Shown here in pieces: positions 35,015 through 44,808 of a stretch of 64,000 nt of DNA; position 1 is the first letter of the stretch, and each line of letters starts with the position of its first letter. The notes below the pieces were generated by a model, which saw only the letters and a program-made list of their open reading frames with translations, made no database searches and was not told the origin of the DNA. Position numbers and translations under genes: made by a program. Where the stretch lies: contig NZ_JAUSQV010000001.1 in the NCBI RefSeq assembly GCF_030811475.1, positions 3,297,001-3,361,000 of the forward strand, given 5' to 3'. This DNA is from Nakamurella flavida (GTDB taxonomy: Bacteria; Actinomycetota; Actinomycetes; Mycobacteriales; Nakamurellaceae).

Positions 35015-36340
35015 TCAGGGCCGGGCCATCCCCAGCTGCCAGTCGTCGAGGTACCCCGCGGCGAAGCCGGCCTCGGAGTAGGCGAGGTAGAAGTTCCACA
35101 TCCGGATGAAGGTCTCGTCGAAGCCGAGATCACGGACGGCGGGCAGATCGGCGTTGAAGCGGTGACGCCACTCCCGCAGGGTCGGCACGTAGGACGGGCC
35201 GAGCCGCCGGGTCTCCTGGACCTGCAGGCTGGTGTGCCCGGCGAGCACGTCGTCGATGGCGGTCAACGAGGGCAGCAGCCCGCCCGGGAACACGTACTTG
35301 TGCACCCAGGTGTATCCGTTGCGGGTCTCCAGCAGGCGGTCGTGCGCGATGGTGATGCTCTGCAGGCCCAGGCGTCCGCCGTCGGCCAGCATGCGGTCGA
35401 TGCTGTGGAAGTAGTCCGGCCAGTACCGCTCGCCGACGGCCTCGACCATCTCCACGCTGACCACCGCGTCGTAGGCCCCCGAGTGGCCGGCGGCGTGCAC
35501 CCGGTAGTCCTCGAGTCGCACCTCGATCCGGTCGGCCAGGCCCGCCTCGGCGATCCGGCGTTCGGCCAGCGCCTTCTGTTCCTCGGACAGGGTCAGGGTG
35601 GTGACCCGGCAGCCGCGCTCCCGCACGGCGCGCATGGCCAGCGCACCCCAGCCCGAGCCGATCTCCAGGATCCGCATCTCCGGGCCGACCCGGGCCAGGT
35701 CGAGCACCCCGTCGATCTTGCGCAGCTGGGCGCGCTCGAGGTCGTCGCCGGGCTCGTACCAGCCGGCGGAGTACGTCATCGTCGGGTCCAGGAACGTCTC
35801 GAAGAGCTCGTTCGACAGGTCGTAGTGCCGGTGGATGTTCTCCTGCGCGCCGGTGGGGGTGTTCTCCTCCGAACGCGGCGGGCGGCTCTGCCAGGCGCGC
35901 CGCAGCTTCTGCACCGGCGCGGGGATGAGCACCGACATCCGCCGGGCCAGGACGGTGAGGGCGTCGGCGAGCTCGTCGGTGGCCGCGTTCAGACCGGCGG
36001 CGGGCGGCTCGGCGGACCGGCGGCCGGGTGTCGGGGCGTGCCAGCCGCCGGTGGTGAGGTCGCCGGTCATCCAGGCCTCGCCGAAGCCGATCAGCCCGTC
36101 CCGGCCGACCCGGGCGAAGAACGCCTCGGGTCGCACGACCTCCAGGCGCGGCCCGCCGGTGCCCCAGGTGGAGCCGTCGGGGAAGGCGAGAGTGATCGGC
36201 AGGTTCCGGACGGCGGTGCGCACCAGTCCCCGGGCGATGGTGGCGTGGGCCCGTGCGGCCGGCACGTCGAACAGGCCCGGCCACACTCCCTGGGCGGGAC
36301 GCGGGATGGCTCGCGTGTGGTGGGGACTCAACAGGGCCAC
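35015..36340 (-). CDS. Cyclopropane-fatty-acyl-phospholipid synthase-like methyltransferase
   Basis: A 441-residue SAM-dependent enzyme of the CFA/mycolic-acid methyltransferase family. Motif I is ILEIGSGWGALAMRA; the hallmark IHRHYDLSNELFETFLDPTM and MTYSAGWYEPGDDLERAQ precede it, and VVSVEMVEAVGERYWPDYF follows. It adds a methylene or methyl group to unsaturated fatty-acyl chains, changing membrane properties. The extra ~140-residue N-terminal domain is present, so it looks like a complete bacterial CFA-type protein. GTG 36340 has TGGAGG six bases upstream. A GGGTAT hexamer on the minus strand at 36379-36384 resembles SigB/SigF-type -10 sites, without a matching -35. Confidence 0.92.
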   Translation of the reverse strand: MALLSPHHTRAIPRPAQGVWPGLFDVPAARAHATIARGLVRTAVRNLPITLAFPDGSTWGTGGPRLEVVRPEAFFARVGRDGLIGFGEAWMTGDLTTGGWHAPTPGRRSAEPPAAGLNAATDELADALTVLARRMSVLIPAPVQKLRRAWQSRPPRSEENTPTGAQENIHRHYDLSNELFETFLDPTMTYSAGWYEPGDDLERAQLRKIDGVLDLARVGPEMRILEIGSGWGALAMRAVRERGCRVTTLTLSEEQKALAERRIAEAGLADRIEVRLEDYRVHAAGHSGAYDAVVSVEMVEAVGERYWPDYFHSIDRMLADGGRLGLQSITIAHDRLLETRNGYTWVHKYVFPGGLLPSLTAIDDVLAGHTSLQVQETRRLGPSYVPTLREWRHRFNADLPAVRDLGFDETFIRMWNFYLAYSEAGFAAGYLDDWQLGMARP

Positions 36341-36571
36341 GACCGACCTCCAGATGATGCAGTGACTGTGCGTACTTCATACCCGCGGAGAGTGATATCC
36401 CTGTGGAGGGACGATCGGTCTTCGGAGCAGCGGGCGCACCGGAGTGCCCGGTCGGGCCGGGAGTTGGCGGCGGCCGGGTTGAGCCGGCCGACTGCGGGGA
36501 AGGCCCGGGGGCCCCGGGCGCGAATCGACGGTGGATCGACCCGAGCGCGAACCGTCGTGCGGTGCGGTCGG

Positions 36572-37573
36572 TCAGCCGATCAGCAGGGCGGCCAGCACAG
36601 CGGTGCCGTTGAAGACGACGTGGGTGACGATCGCCGGTCCGAGCCGGCCGGTCCGCAGGGTCAACGCCGCCAGCACGAGCCCGGCCAGCACGAGGGTGGG
36701 GAACAGGACGGCGAGGGACACCCCGTCGGCCACCTCGGACAGGTGCAGGACGGCGAACAGCACCGCGGTCACCAGGGCGGCGCCCGTGCGCCGGTCGCGG
36801 CCGGGCGTGCCGGCCCGGGCGTCCCGGCGACCCCAGCTGGCCAGGGTGGCACGGAGTCCGAGGCCGCGGAAGAAGAGCTCCTCGACGACGGGGGCGATGA
36901 GCACGGTGGCCACGGCGACCACCACCACCGCCCCGGTGCCGGACCCGGCGAGCGGCAGTGGGGAGTTCCCCGTCGCCGGGCTGCCGGCGATCGCCGTGAC
37001 GACCACGGCGACGACCACCGAGGCGATCCGCAGGGCGAGACCCGCCGCGAGCCCGATGGCCAGGTCGATCCAGCGGAAGTGCAGTCCGAGATCGGACGCG
37101 AGGTGACCGGAGCCGTGGGCACGCGAGGCCCACAGGACGGCCACCGTGAGCCCGCCCCAGATGGGCAGCAGACCGGCGACCACCAGTGCGGTGATCCCGG
37201 TGCGCCCGCCGTCCAGGGTGAACGGCACGGCCAGCACGATGCTGAGCAGCAGGGCGACACCCAGTCCGGCCAGGACGTCCGTGACGGTCCACGGGGTTCT
37301 GGGCCGGTGCGCGCGCTCCGACGCACCCGAGCGGGCCGGCGCCGACCGGTCCGACCACGGGTCCGGTGCCGCCGAGATGGCCGGCGTGGCGGCCCGGTCG
37401 CCGACGACGGGCAGCGGACCGGTCGGCAGGTCACCGGCCGGGTCGCGGCGGTCGCCGGTGCTCCGTGCCCAGGGGTCCGGGGTCACCGGGTCCGACGTCG
37501 TCGGGTGGGACCCCACCGGGTGGGAGCCGGACGGGTGGGGGACGGACGGGTGGGGGATCGACGGGTCCGGCAT
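36572..37573 (-). CDS. CPBP family intramembrane glutamic endopeptidase
   Basis: A 333-residue membrane protease of the CPBP/Abi family. About 95 N-terminal residues are Pro/His/Ser-rich, starting with short PHPS/SHP repeats, then about eight membrane helices. Catalytic motifs seen: [17 protein letters not shown] (motif 1, EExxxR), [12 protein letters not shown] (motif 2) and THVVFNG (motif 3, HxxxN). Members cleave prenylated or membrane peptides; some give bacteriocin self-immunity. ATG 37573 is chosen; GTG 37612 would add 13 residues. It is divergent from msrA, with a G-rich repeat over its start region. Confidence 0.87.
   Translation of the reverse strand: MPDPSIPHPSVPHPSGSHPVGSHPTTSDPVTPDPWARSTGDRRDPAGDLPTGPLPVVGDRAATPAISAAPDPWSDRSAPARSGASERAHRPRTPWTVTDVLAGLGVALLLSIVLAVPFTLDGGRTGITALVVAGLLPIWGGLTVAVLWASRAHGSGHLASDLGLHFRWIDLAIGLAAGLALRIASVVVAVVVTAIAGSPATGNSPLPLAGSGTGAVVVVAVATVLIAPVVEELFFRGLGLRATLASWGRRDARAGTPGRDRRTGAALVTAVLFAVLHLSEVADGVSLAVLFPTLVLAGLVLAALTLRTGRLGPAIVTHVVFNGTAVLAALLIG
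37503..37556 (+). repeat. G-rich tandem repeat with G-quadruplex pattern
   Basis: On the plus strand, GGGTGGG-type units recur from 37503. Two exact GGGTGGGGG copies at 37533-37541 and 37548-37556, separated by ACGGAC, give four G-tracts of three or more with loops of 1, 6 and 1, a standard quadruplex pattern. It encodes the PHPS/SHP repeats near the N-terminus of the CPBP gene on the minus strand, so it lies in its template strand. Confidence 0.7.
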
Positions 37574-37703
37574 CGTCAGGGTGGCCTCTCGGTCGTCCGG
37601 GTCACCCGGCACTGCTCGTCCACGGACCGGTCACCGGCCGTCCCGCGAGGGTAGGTGGATCGCCCGCCGGGCCGGGTTGCAGCACGCTCGTACGCTGGAG
37701 GAC

Positions 37704-38369
37704 ATGAGTCTCTTCGGCCGCAAGCCCGACATGCCCACCCCCGACACCGCACTCCCCGGCCGGGACCAGGCCGTCCCGGTGCGCGGCCGGCACACCGTCC
37801 TGGACACCCCCACCATCGGCCCCTGGCCGGCCGGGTACGCCACCGCCGTCTTCGGCATGGGCTGCTTCTGGGGGATCGAGCGGTTGTTCTGGCAGCTGCC
37901 CGGCGTGTACAGCACGGCCGCCGGGTATGCCGGTGGGTTCACCGAGAACCCGTCCTACGAGGAGGTGTGCTCCGGGCGGACCGGGCACACCGAGGTGGTC
38001 CAGGTCGTCTACGACCCGGCCCGGATCAGCTACGGCGACCTGCTCGTCGCGTTCTGGGAGAACCACGACCCGACCCAGTTGAACCGGCAGCACAACGACG
38101 TCGGCACCCAGTACCGCTCGGCGATCTACACGACGACGCCGGAGCAGGCGACCCAGGCCCAGGCCAGCCGCGACGCCTACGAGGTGCAGCTGCGCACGGC
38201 CGGGCTCGGCGCGGTGACCACCGAGATCGCCCCGCTCACCGCGTTCTACTACGCGGAGGACTACCACCAGCAGTACCTGCAGAAGGTGCCCTACGGCTAC
38301 TGCAGCATGGCCGGCACGGGCGTCGCCTGTTCGGTGGGCACCGGCGTCAGCGCGCCGGCCGCCCACTGA
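37704..38369 (+). CDS. msrA: Peptide-methionine (S)-S-oxide reductase
   Basis: A 221-residue MsrA, repairing (S)-methionine sulfoxide in proteins and small molecules. The catalytic motif GCFWG is present (Cys54), followed by [20 protein letters not shown] and [36 protein letters not shown] and [12 protein letters not shown]-terminal cysteines in [16 protein letters not shown] are candidates for the resolving cysteines that thioredoxin reduces. ATG 37704 with GGAGG upstream is clear. The end overlaps the convergent OpgC-like gene by 23 bases. Confidence 0.96.
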   Translation: MSLFGRKPDMPTPDTALPGRDQAVPVRGRHTVLDTPTIGPWPAGYATAVFGMGCFWGIERLFWQLPGVYSTAAGYAGGFTENPSYEEVCSGRTGHTEVVQVVYDPARISYGDLLVAFWENHDPTQLNRQHNDVGTQYRSAIYTTTPEQATQAQASRDAYEVQLRTAGLGAVTTEIAPLTAFYYAEDYHQQYLQKVPYGYCSMAGTGVACSVGTGVSAPAAH

Positions 38370-39513
38370 CGGCAGCGGTACCGGGCCGGGCGCGCGAGCG
38401 CCCGGCCCACCGGTCGCGCAGCAGCGACCACATCCAGCAGACCAGCAGCACCTCCAGGACGAGCAGGTCGCCCGTCGGGGAGCTCGGGTCCGCGCGGAAC
38501 AGGCTGGGCGTGACGAGGACGACGGTGCTCAGGATCAGATAGCAGTCCAGCGAGTGCCGACCGATGCGGGCCAGCGGAGACATGACCGCGGGGGCGACGC
38601 GGGTGGCCCAGCGGGCCGCCGGCAGCAGCGCCAGGAACGCGAGGACGGCCATGGCGATGGTGCCCGGTCCCAGCGTGCCCTCCCCGAACACCAGCCGAAC
38701 AGCCGCCGGCGGGGTTCGCTGCGTCAGTTCGATCCACCAGGCCGCCACGGCCAGCAGGACGACCAGGCCCGCCGCGGCGAGGCCGATGTCCGGTCGGCCC
38801 ACCCAGGCCCGCACTCGCGGGCTGCGCCACGCCCAGCCCAGGCACAGGGCGAGGGCGAACAGCAACTGCCAGGCCGCCGCGTTCACCGCGCCGGGCACCC
38901 CCGGACGGGGGGTGAAGGTGAACGGCGTGGGCCAGATCAACCCGACGGCGTACAGCACGGCGGACAGCCCGAGCACCACCGGCCAGAGGCCGCGGCGGAG
39001 CAGGGCGGTGCCCAGCAGGGCCCCCAGCAGCAGCACCACGTAGAGCGACAGGATCGACGCGTACGCCGGGTTGATCCGCAGGGTCAGCGTGGAGAGCAGG
39101 GCCGGGCCGGTGCCACCGGCCAGCTCCACCGATCCCAGCCGCGCGGAGCGGGCCGGATCGAGGGCGACCACCGCGAACGCGAGCAGGCACAGCGCCACGT
39201 GCCCGGCGTAGACCACCCCGGTCCGGCGAAGCACGGCCCGCGAGGCCGCGGCGGGCCCCCGGCGGTCGACCCGCCCGCGCTGCACCATCCCCAGCACCAG
39301 CCCGGACAGGAAGACGAAGCCGACCGCGCCGTCGATCCACACCGCGGCGTGCAGCAGCTGCCAGCTCACGCTGCCGGCGGCGAGGTGGGCCGTGGCCATG
39401 CTGACGATGCACAGTCCCCGGAGCACGTCGAGTTCGGTCAGCCGGCCGTCCCGCGGGGCGGCTCCGACGTCCGCGGCGGGTCGGCCGTCCCCGGCGGGGC
39501 GTTGCACGTCCAT
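38347..39513 (-). CDS. OpgC-like multi-pass membrane protein (acyltransferase 3-related)
   Basis: A 388-residue integral membrane protein with about ten helices. The start [21 protein letters not shown] matches the OpgC/DUF1624-type family, members of which transfer acyl or succinyl groups to periplasmic glucans or other glycans. The catalytic His is probably in [10 protein letters not shown] Pro/Gly-rich N-terminal tail of about 25 residues precedes it. Divergent from the Fpg-type gene, with 125 bases between; its end overlaps msrA tail-to-tail. The substrate glycan is unknown; decorating an exopolysaccharide is possible. Confidence 0.82.
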   Translation of the reverse strand: MDVQRPAGDGRPAADVGAAPRDGRLTELDVLRGLCIVSMATAHLAAGSVSWQLLHAAVWIDGAVGFVFLSGLVLGMVQRGRVDRRGPAAASRAVLRRTGVVYAGHVALCLLAFAVVALDPARSARLGSVELAGGTGPALLSTLTLRINPAYASILSLYVVLLLGALLGTALLRRGLWPVVLGLSAVLYAVGLIWPTPFTFTPRPGVPGAVNAAAWQLLFALALCLGWAWRSPRVRAWVGRPDIGLAAAGLVVLLAVAAWWIELTQRTPPAAVRLVFGEGTLGPGTIAMAVLAFLALLPAARWATRVAPAVMSPLARIGRHSLDCYLILSTVVLVTPSLFRADPSSPTGDLLVLEVLLVCWMWSLLRDRWAGRSRARPGTAAVSGRPAR

Positions 39514-39638
39514 GGGGCCTCCGGCACGTCCCGCGGCGGCCGTGATCGGCCCGTCGGTCCGATGCTAGGTCGGCCCGGGTCGGCCGGGTGTGCACCGGGC
39601 CCTGGCGGGACGGGCGCGGGCGACGGCAGGATGGCGCC

Positions 39639-40535
39639 ATGCCGGAGCTGCCCGAGGTCACCGCGTTGGCGTCGTTCCTGACCGAGCACGCGGGCGGTCA
39701 TCGCATCGGTTCGGTGATGGTCACCGCCCTGAACGTGCTCACCACCTACGACCCGCCGGTGTCGGCCCTGGTCGGCCGGACGGTCGCGCATGCCACCCGG
39801 CACGGGAAGTACGTCGACCTGGTGACCGTGCCGTCCGTACCGGCCGCCGTCGACACCGCCGGCGCGGCGGAGCCCGAACTGCACGTCCTGATCCACCTGG
39901 CCCGGGCCGGTTGGCTGCGCTGGTCGGACCAGCTCGGGGCGGTACCGCCGAAGATGGGCGGGCCGATCGCGCTGCGCCTACGGCTGGAGAACGGCGCCGG
40001 CTTCGACATCACCGAGGCCGGCACGCGCAAGTCGGTGTCCGTCGCCGTGGTCCGCACACCCACCGATGTGCCGCGGGTGGCCGCGCTCGGGCCGGACGCG
40101 TTGTCGCTCGACCGGGACGGCCTGGCCGCCGTGCTCCGCGGGCGACCGGGTCGGCTCAAGACGGTGCTGACCGATCAGGCGGTGCTCTCCGGGGTGGGGA
40201 ACGCCTACTCCGACGAGATCCTGCACGTGGCCCGGCTGTCCCCGTTCGCGACGGCCAAGAGCCTCACCGAGGAGGAGGTGGCGGGACTGTCCGCGGCGAT
40301 GCACGCCGTGCTGACCGATGCGATCGACCGGACCCAGGGGATGGAGGCGGCCCGGCTCAAGGGGGAGAAGCGCACGGGTCTGCGGGTGCACGCCCGCACC
40401 GGCCTGCCCTGCCCGGTGTGCGGCGACACGGTCGCCGAGGTGTCGTTCACCGACCGGTCCTTCCAGTACTGCCCGACCTGTCAGACCGGCGGTCGACTGC
40501 TGGCCGATCGACGCCGGTCCCGCTTGGACAAGTGA
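39639..40535 (+). CDS. Fpg/Nei family DNA glycosylase
   Basis: A 298-residue base-excision repair enzyme. The mature N-terminus after Met is PELPEVT, with Pro2 as Schiff-base nucleophile and Glu3 as acid, both catalytic in this family. The helix-two-turn-helix stretch LSGVGNAYSDEILH is intact, and the C-terminal zinc finger has Cys258, Cys261, Cys278 and Cys281. It removes oxidised bases and nicks the strand by beta/delta elimination. Whether it prefers 8-oxoguanine (Fpg) or pyrimidines (Nei) is unclear; sequence features look closer to actinobacterial Nei-type. The second codon fixes the ATG at 39639. Confidence 0.9.
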   Translation: MPELPEVTALASFLTEHAGGHRIGSVMVTALNVLTTYDPPVSALVGRTVAHATRHGKYVDLVTVPSVPAAVDTAGAAEPELHVLIHLARAGWLRWSDQLGAVPPKMGGPIALRLRLENGAGFDITEAGTRKSVSVAVVRTPTDVPRVAALGPDALSLDRDGLAAVLRGRPGRLKTVLTDQAVLSGVGNAYSDEILHVARLSPFATAKSLTEEEVAGLSAAMHAVLTDAIDRTQGMEAARLKGEKRTGLRVHARTGLPCPVCGDTVAEVSFTDRSFQYCPTCQTGGRLLADRRRSRLDK

Positions 40536-40709
40536 CCGCCCGGAGCGGCCGTGGCCACCGGCGCGTGTCACCACGGCGGGTGACGACCAACCACCCGGCG
40601 GGGTGACAACAGGACGTTCGTCCCACGGCTCATGACCGCGCGTGACCCTTCTGTGTCCCTCCGCCGGTAGCGTCCGTCCCGGTCGGGTGTCGAGGGACGG
40701 GGGAGACCG

Positions 40710-42815
40710 ATGCCGCAGGAGCATGCGCCGGTCGACGTGCACGGTCGGCACCGCGACGGCGTGCCGCCGGGGACGGTGGACGGGTCGCCTCGTCCCGGCG
40801 TCCCCGCCGGTGCCGACGAGCGGTTGCCGGGACAGCGGCGACCGCCGGACGGCTCGGTACCGCCGCCCCGCGGTCCCGGTGCCGACCGGTTCGCCGTCAC
40901 CAGCTACGTCCCGCCGGTCGCCGGGGTCACCTTCGCGGGCAAGCGCGCGCCCGACCCGTCCGCGGCGGCGCCGGTCACCCCCACCCCCGCCCTCGACGTG
41001 TCCGAGTCGCGTCCGTCGCGCCGCCGGATCGTCCTGCTGTCCGCGCTCGGTCTGCTGGTCGTACTGGTCGCCGTCGGCGGGTGGGTCGGCTGGCGCACCT
41101 GGCAGGCGTACACCCATCTGACGGCCGCGGCCCAGGAGGTCAGCCGGGCGCAGGACCTGCTGACCGACATCTCGTCCGTCGATCCGGTGGCCACCGCCTC
41201 GGTGGTCCGGGCAGTGCAGGTGGAGGCGGCGGCGGCGCGGGCTGCGGTGGACGATCCGCTCTTCCGCCTCGTCACCCTGGTGCCGGTGGTCGGCGACAAC
41301 CTGGACGCGATCCGAGAGATCACCCTCACCGTGGACGGTCTGTCCACCGGGGTCATGCCCTCCCTGGTGCAGGTGGCGGGGGCGCTGTCCCCGGCTGATC
41401 TGGCCCCCCGCGACGGCCGGATCGAACTGGCCCCGCTGGAGCAACTGGCTCCCGTCCTGCAGCAGGCCGATGTGGCCGTGCAGGCCTCCCGGGCCCGGGT
41501 CGGGGCGATCGACCGGGGGTGGCTGGTCGGCTCGGTGGACCAGGCGGTCACCGATCTCGGCGGCCGGCTCGACGACGCCGCCGAGGTGACGGTCACCGCG
41601 GCGCGGGCCTCGCGCCTGCTGCCGCCGATGCTGGGGGCGTCCGGGCCCCGGACCTACCTGGTGGCGTTCCAGAACCCGGCCCAGCCGCGGGCCACCGGCG
41701 GGGTGTTCGGGTCCTACGCGGTGGTCCGGGTCGATGGCGGGGAGATGACCATCGTCGGTCAGGGTGCGCCCAGCACGACGCTCGGCTTCTTCGACCGCCC
41801 GGTCGTCCCGGTGAGCGCGGACCAGCAGGGCCTGTTCACCGATGCCCTGGCCCAGGACCCGCGGGACGCGAACACCACGGCCGACTTCCCCACCGCGGCA
41901 GCGCTCTTCGCCACCATGTACACCCAGCGCACCGGCACCACGGTGGACGGGGTGCTGGCCACCGATCCGGTCGCGCTCTCGTACATGCTCGCCGGCACCG
42001 GGCCGGTGGACGTGGGCGACGGGGTGGTGCTCACGGCCGACAACGCGGTGCCGCTGCTGCTGTCCGAACCGGGCGCGGCGCAGGGCCGGCCCACCGTGTC
42101 CGCGGCCGAGCGGGACGACTTCCTGGCCCGGGCGACGGGCCGGGCGTTCAGCGCGGTCACCGAGGGCACGGGTGACGCCGACCTGATCATGGCCGGTCTG
42201 GCGCGGGCGGCGGCCGAACGCCGGGTGCTGGTGTGGAGCGCCGCGACGGGGGAGCAGGAGGACTTGGCCGCGACGAGCGTGGCCGGTTCGCTGGGCGGGA
42301 CGGGCGGGGTGGGCGCCCCCGCGGCCGCGCTGGCCCCGTCGCTCGGGGTCTTCCTCAACGAGACGACCGGCAGCAAGCTCGGGTTCTACCTCGACAACCA
42401 GGCCTCCCTGGTGCCGGGGGAGTGCCGCACCGACGGACGACGTTCGTGGGACGTCGCCGTCACGGTGAACGACGGCTCGCCCCCCGCCGGTCTGCCCGCC
42501 TCCGTGCTGGGTACGGGCGCCCAGCCCTACCGGGTCGGGCTGCAGCTGCTGCTGTACGCCCCGACCGGGTCGAGCGTGCAGGACGCGACCGTGGACAGCG
42601 TCGCCGTGGCCGTCGCCGCGGGCACGGATTCCGGACGCCCGGTGACGCCGGTGGCGTTCGACGTCGGGCCGGGGGAGAGCCGGACGGTGGTGTTCCGGGT
42701 GGTGACCGCGGCGGACGGGTCGACCGGGCCGCCCGCACTCGTGCTGTCCCCCGGGGTGAATCCGTGGGTGACCACGGTGGACGGGCGCGACCCCTGCGCC
42801 GTACCGGCCGGGTGA
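40710..42815 (+). CDS. DUF4012 membrane protein (first paralogue)
   Basis: A 701-residue protein with a Pro/Gly/Arg-rich cytoplasmic tail of about 100 residues, one membrane helix (about 105-130: IVLLSALGLLVVLVAVGGWV) and a large extracytoplasmic domain of the DUF4012 type. The domain starts with helical WRTWQAYTHLTAAAQEVS and contains LLPPMLGASGPRTYLVAFQN, ATGGVFGSYAVVRVDGG and NETTGSKLGFYLDNQ. DUF4012 genes often sit beside polysaccharide clusters in actinobacteria; no reaction is established. ATG 40710 has GGGGGAG six bases upstream. It is followed 67 bases on by a paralogue with the same plan. Confidence 0.85.
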   Translation: MPQEHAPVDVHGRHRDGVPPGTVDGSPRPGVPAGADERLPGQRRPPDGSVPPPRGPGADRFAVTSYVPPVAGVTFAGKRAPDPSAAAPVTPTPALDVSESRPSRRRIVLLSALGLLVVLVAVGGWVGWRTWQAYTHLTAAAQEVSRAQDLLTDISSVDPVATASVVRAVQVEAAAARAAVDDPLFRLVTLVPVVGDNLDAIREITLTVDGLSTGVMPSLVQVAGALSPADLAPRDGRIELAPLEQLAPVLQQADVAVQASRARVGAIDRGWLVGSVDQAVTDLGGRLDDAAEVTVTAARASRLLPPMLGASGPRTYLVAFQNPAQPRATGGVFGSYAVVRVDGGEMTIVGQGAPSTTLGFFDRPVVPVSADQQGLFTDALAQDPRDANTTADFPTAAALFATMYTQRTGTTVDGVLATDPVALSYMLAGTGPVDVGDGVVLTADNAVPLLLSEPGAAQGRPTVSAAERDDFLARATGRAFSAVTEGTGDADLIMAGLARAAAERRVLVWSAATGEQEDLAATSVAGSLGGTGGVGAPAAALAPSLGVFLNETTGSKLGFYLDNQASLVPGECRTDGRRSWDVAVTVNDGSPPAGLPASVLGTGAQPYRVGLQLLLYAPTGSSVQDATVDSVAVAVAAGTDSGRPVTPVAFDVGPGESRTVVFRVVTAADGSTGPPALVLSPGVNPWVTTVDGRDPCAVPAG

Positions 42816-42882
42816 AGCGCATCGATCACCTACCGGTCATTTAACGGTCGGTCTCCCTAGAGTCACCGATCGTGATGAATCG

Positions 42883-44808
42883 ATGACGGGCACGACGGGG
42901 CAGCCGGATCCGGTCGACGGTGGTGCGGGTGTGGACGGGTCCGTGGGACACGGTCTCGACACCGACGGTGGCGCCGACTCCCCGACGGACTCCCCGGTCG
43001 CGCCCGCCGCTCCCACGGGTGGGCGGCGGCGCGTCATCGGCTTCGTCATGCTGGGTGCCGGGGTCGCGGTGCTCGCAGCCATGGGGTGGGTGGGCTGGCG
43101 GGCCTACCAGGCCTACACCCACCTGCAGGCGGCGGCCGCCGAGGTGAGCACCCTGCAGGATCAACTCCAGGACATCACCGCCCTGGACGGCGACGCCACC
43201 GCCCGCACCGTGGCGAGCCTCCAGCAGGAGGCGGCCGCCGCTCGGTCGGCGACCCAGGACCCGGTCTACCGTCTGGCCGGCTCGGTTCCGTTGATCGGAG
43301 CGAACCTGCGGGCCATCGGCGAGGTCGCCACCGTGGTGGACGGCCTGTCCACCACCGTCATGCCGTCACTGGTGCAGATCGCGACCACGCTGGACCCGGC
43401 TGCGCTGTCCCCCCGGGACGGCGCGATCGACCTGGCCCCGCTGCAGACGGTGGCACCGCTGCTGCAGGCGGCCGATGCCGAGGTCGTCGCGTCCCGGACG
43501 CGGTTGGCCGCGATCGACCGGTCCGATCTGGTCGGCCAGGTGGACTCCGCGGTCGTCACCCTGGCCGGCAAGCTCGACGACGCAGCCGCCGTCACGGCCA
43601 CCGGAGCGCGGGCGGCCCGGTTGCTGCCGCCCATGCTGGGCGCCGACGGTCCGCGCACCTATCTCGTCGTGTTCCAGAACCTGGCCGAACCGCGGGCCAC
43701 CGGCGGGATCTTCGGCTCGTTCGCCCTGGTGCGGGCGGACGGCGGCCGGATCGACATCCTGGATCAGGGTGCGCCGAGCCGGGTGCTCAAGGAGTTCCGC
43801 CCGCCGCTGGTGGAGCTGCCGGAGAACGAGAAGCAGCTGTACACCACCGGGATGGCCATCTATCCGCAGGACGTGAACTTCACCCCGGACTTCCCGACGG
43901 CGGCCTCGATCTTCGCCACCATGTACACGACGCGGACCGGGACGGCGGTGGACGGCGTGCTGGCCGTCGATCCGGTCGCCCTGTCCTATCTGATGAAGGG
44001 CATCCCGGCCATCGACGTCGGCCAGGGGGTGGCGATCACCAGCGAGAACGTGGCCGAGGTCTTGCTCAAGCAGGCCTACGACCTGTTCCCGGAGGAGGAC
44101 CAGTCGGCCCGGGACGATTTCCTCGCCGGGGCCACCGGTCGGGCCTTCGACGCGGTCACCTCCGGTGCGGGCAGTGCGCGGACCGTCCTGGACGGCCTGC
44201 GTCGGGCGGTCCAGGAACGCCGGCTGATGGTGTGGAGCGCGACGGCCGACGAACAGGACGATCTGGCCGCGACGAGCCTGTCCGGTTCGCTCCCGACCGA
44301 CCCTGCGCACCCGAGCATCGGGGTGTTCCTGAACGACGGCACCGGGGCGAAGTTGGGCTATTACCTGCACAACTCGGTGTCGGTCACCCCCGGGGAATGC
44401 GGCACCGACGGCCGCCGCGCCCTGGACGTCGCGGTCACGCTGGATTACCGCGCTCCGTCGTCCGGCCTGCCCCCGTACGTGTTGGGGCTGGAGCTGGGCG
44501 GGGCGCCTTACGCATTGCGCACCAATCTGCTGGTTTTCGCCCCGGTCGGTGGGGGAATCGTCATGGCCTCGCAGGAAGGCGCCCCGACCACGATGCGCCG
44601 CGGGGAGGACGAGGGACGCGAGGTCGGGACGACCACGCTGACGATGATGCCCGGGGAATCGCGGACGGTGACCGTCCGCGTGCTGGGCCCCGCACCCTCG
44701 CTGACCGGCACCGACGAACTGTCGACTCAATTGGTCGTCACGCCGGGGGTGCGGCCCTGGGAGCTGACGCCGACGTCCTTCCCGGTCTGCCCGGCTCCGA
44801 CCTCCTGA
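42883..44808 (+). CDS. DUF4012 membrane protein (second paralogue)
   Basis: A 641-residue paralogue of the preceding gene with a shorter N-terminal tail (about 45 residues), one membrane helix (about 47-75) and the same domain: WRAYQAYTHLQAAAAEVS, LLPPMLGADGPRTYLVVFQN, ATGGIFGSFALVRADGGR and NDGTGAKLGYYLHN. The shared order and identical short motifs show tandem duplication and divergence. No clear ribosome-binding site precedes ATG 42883; a TAGAGT hexamer at 42858-42863 could be a -10 for a short leader, but without a good -35. Inferred role: envelope or exopolysaccharide-associated function, by family and place. Confidence 0.85.
   Translation: MTGTTGQPDPVDGGAGVDGSVGHGLDTDGGADSPTDSPVAPAAPTGGRRRVIGFVMLGAGVAVLAAMGWVGWRAYQAYTHLQAAAAEVSTLQDQLQDITALDGDATARTVASLQQEAAAARSATQDPVYRLAGSVPLIGANLRAIGEVATVVDGLSTTVMPSLVQIATTLDPAALSPRDGAIDLAPLQTVAPLLQAADAEVVASRTRLAAIDRSDLVGQVDSAVVTLAGKLDDAAAVTATGARAARLLPPMLGADGPRTYLVVFQNLAEPRATGGIFGSFALVRADGGRIDILDQGAPSRVLKEFRPPLVELPENEKQLYTTGMAIYPQDVNFTPDFPTAASIFATMYTTRTGTAVDGVLAVDPVALSYLMKGIPAIDVGQGVAITSENVAEVLLKQAYDLFPEEDQSARDDFLAGATGRAFDAVTSGAGSARTVLDGLRRAVQERRLMVWSATADEQDDLAATSLSGSLPTDPAHPSIGVFLNDGTGAKLGYYLHNSVSVTPGECGTDGRRALDVAVTLDYRAPSSGLPPYVLGLELGGAPYALRTNLLVFAPVGGGIVMASQEGAPTTMRRGEDEGREVGTTTLTMMPGESRTVTVRVLGPAPSLTGTDELSTQLVVTPGVRPWELTPTSFPVCPAPTS

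Noticed and set aside
36379-36384. SigB/SigF-type promoter GGGTAT before the cyclopropane-synthase-like gene
   Set aside because: The -10-like hexamer is well placed, but no GTTT-type -35 lies 14-16 bases upstream.
40567-40584. GTCACC/GGTGAC inverted repeat after the Fpg/Nei gene
   Set aside because: Only six-base arms and no T run; not distinguishable from chance in GC-rich DNA.
42874-42886. Three-codon mini-frame overlapping the second DUF4012 start
   Set aside because: ATG-AAT-CGA-TGA could be a coupling leader, but it has no ribosome-binding site and is likely chance.
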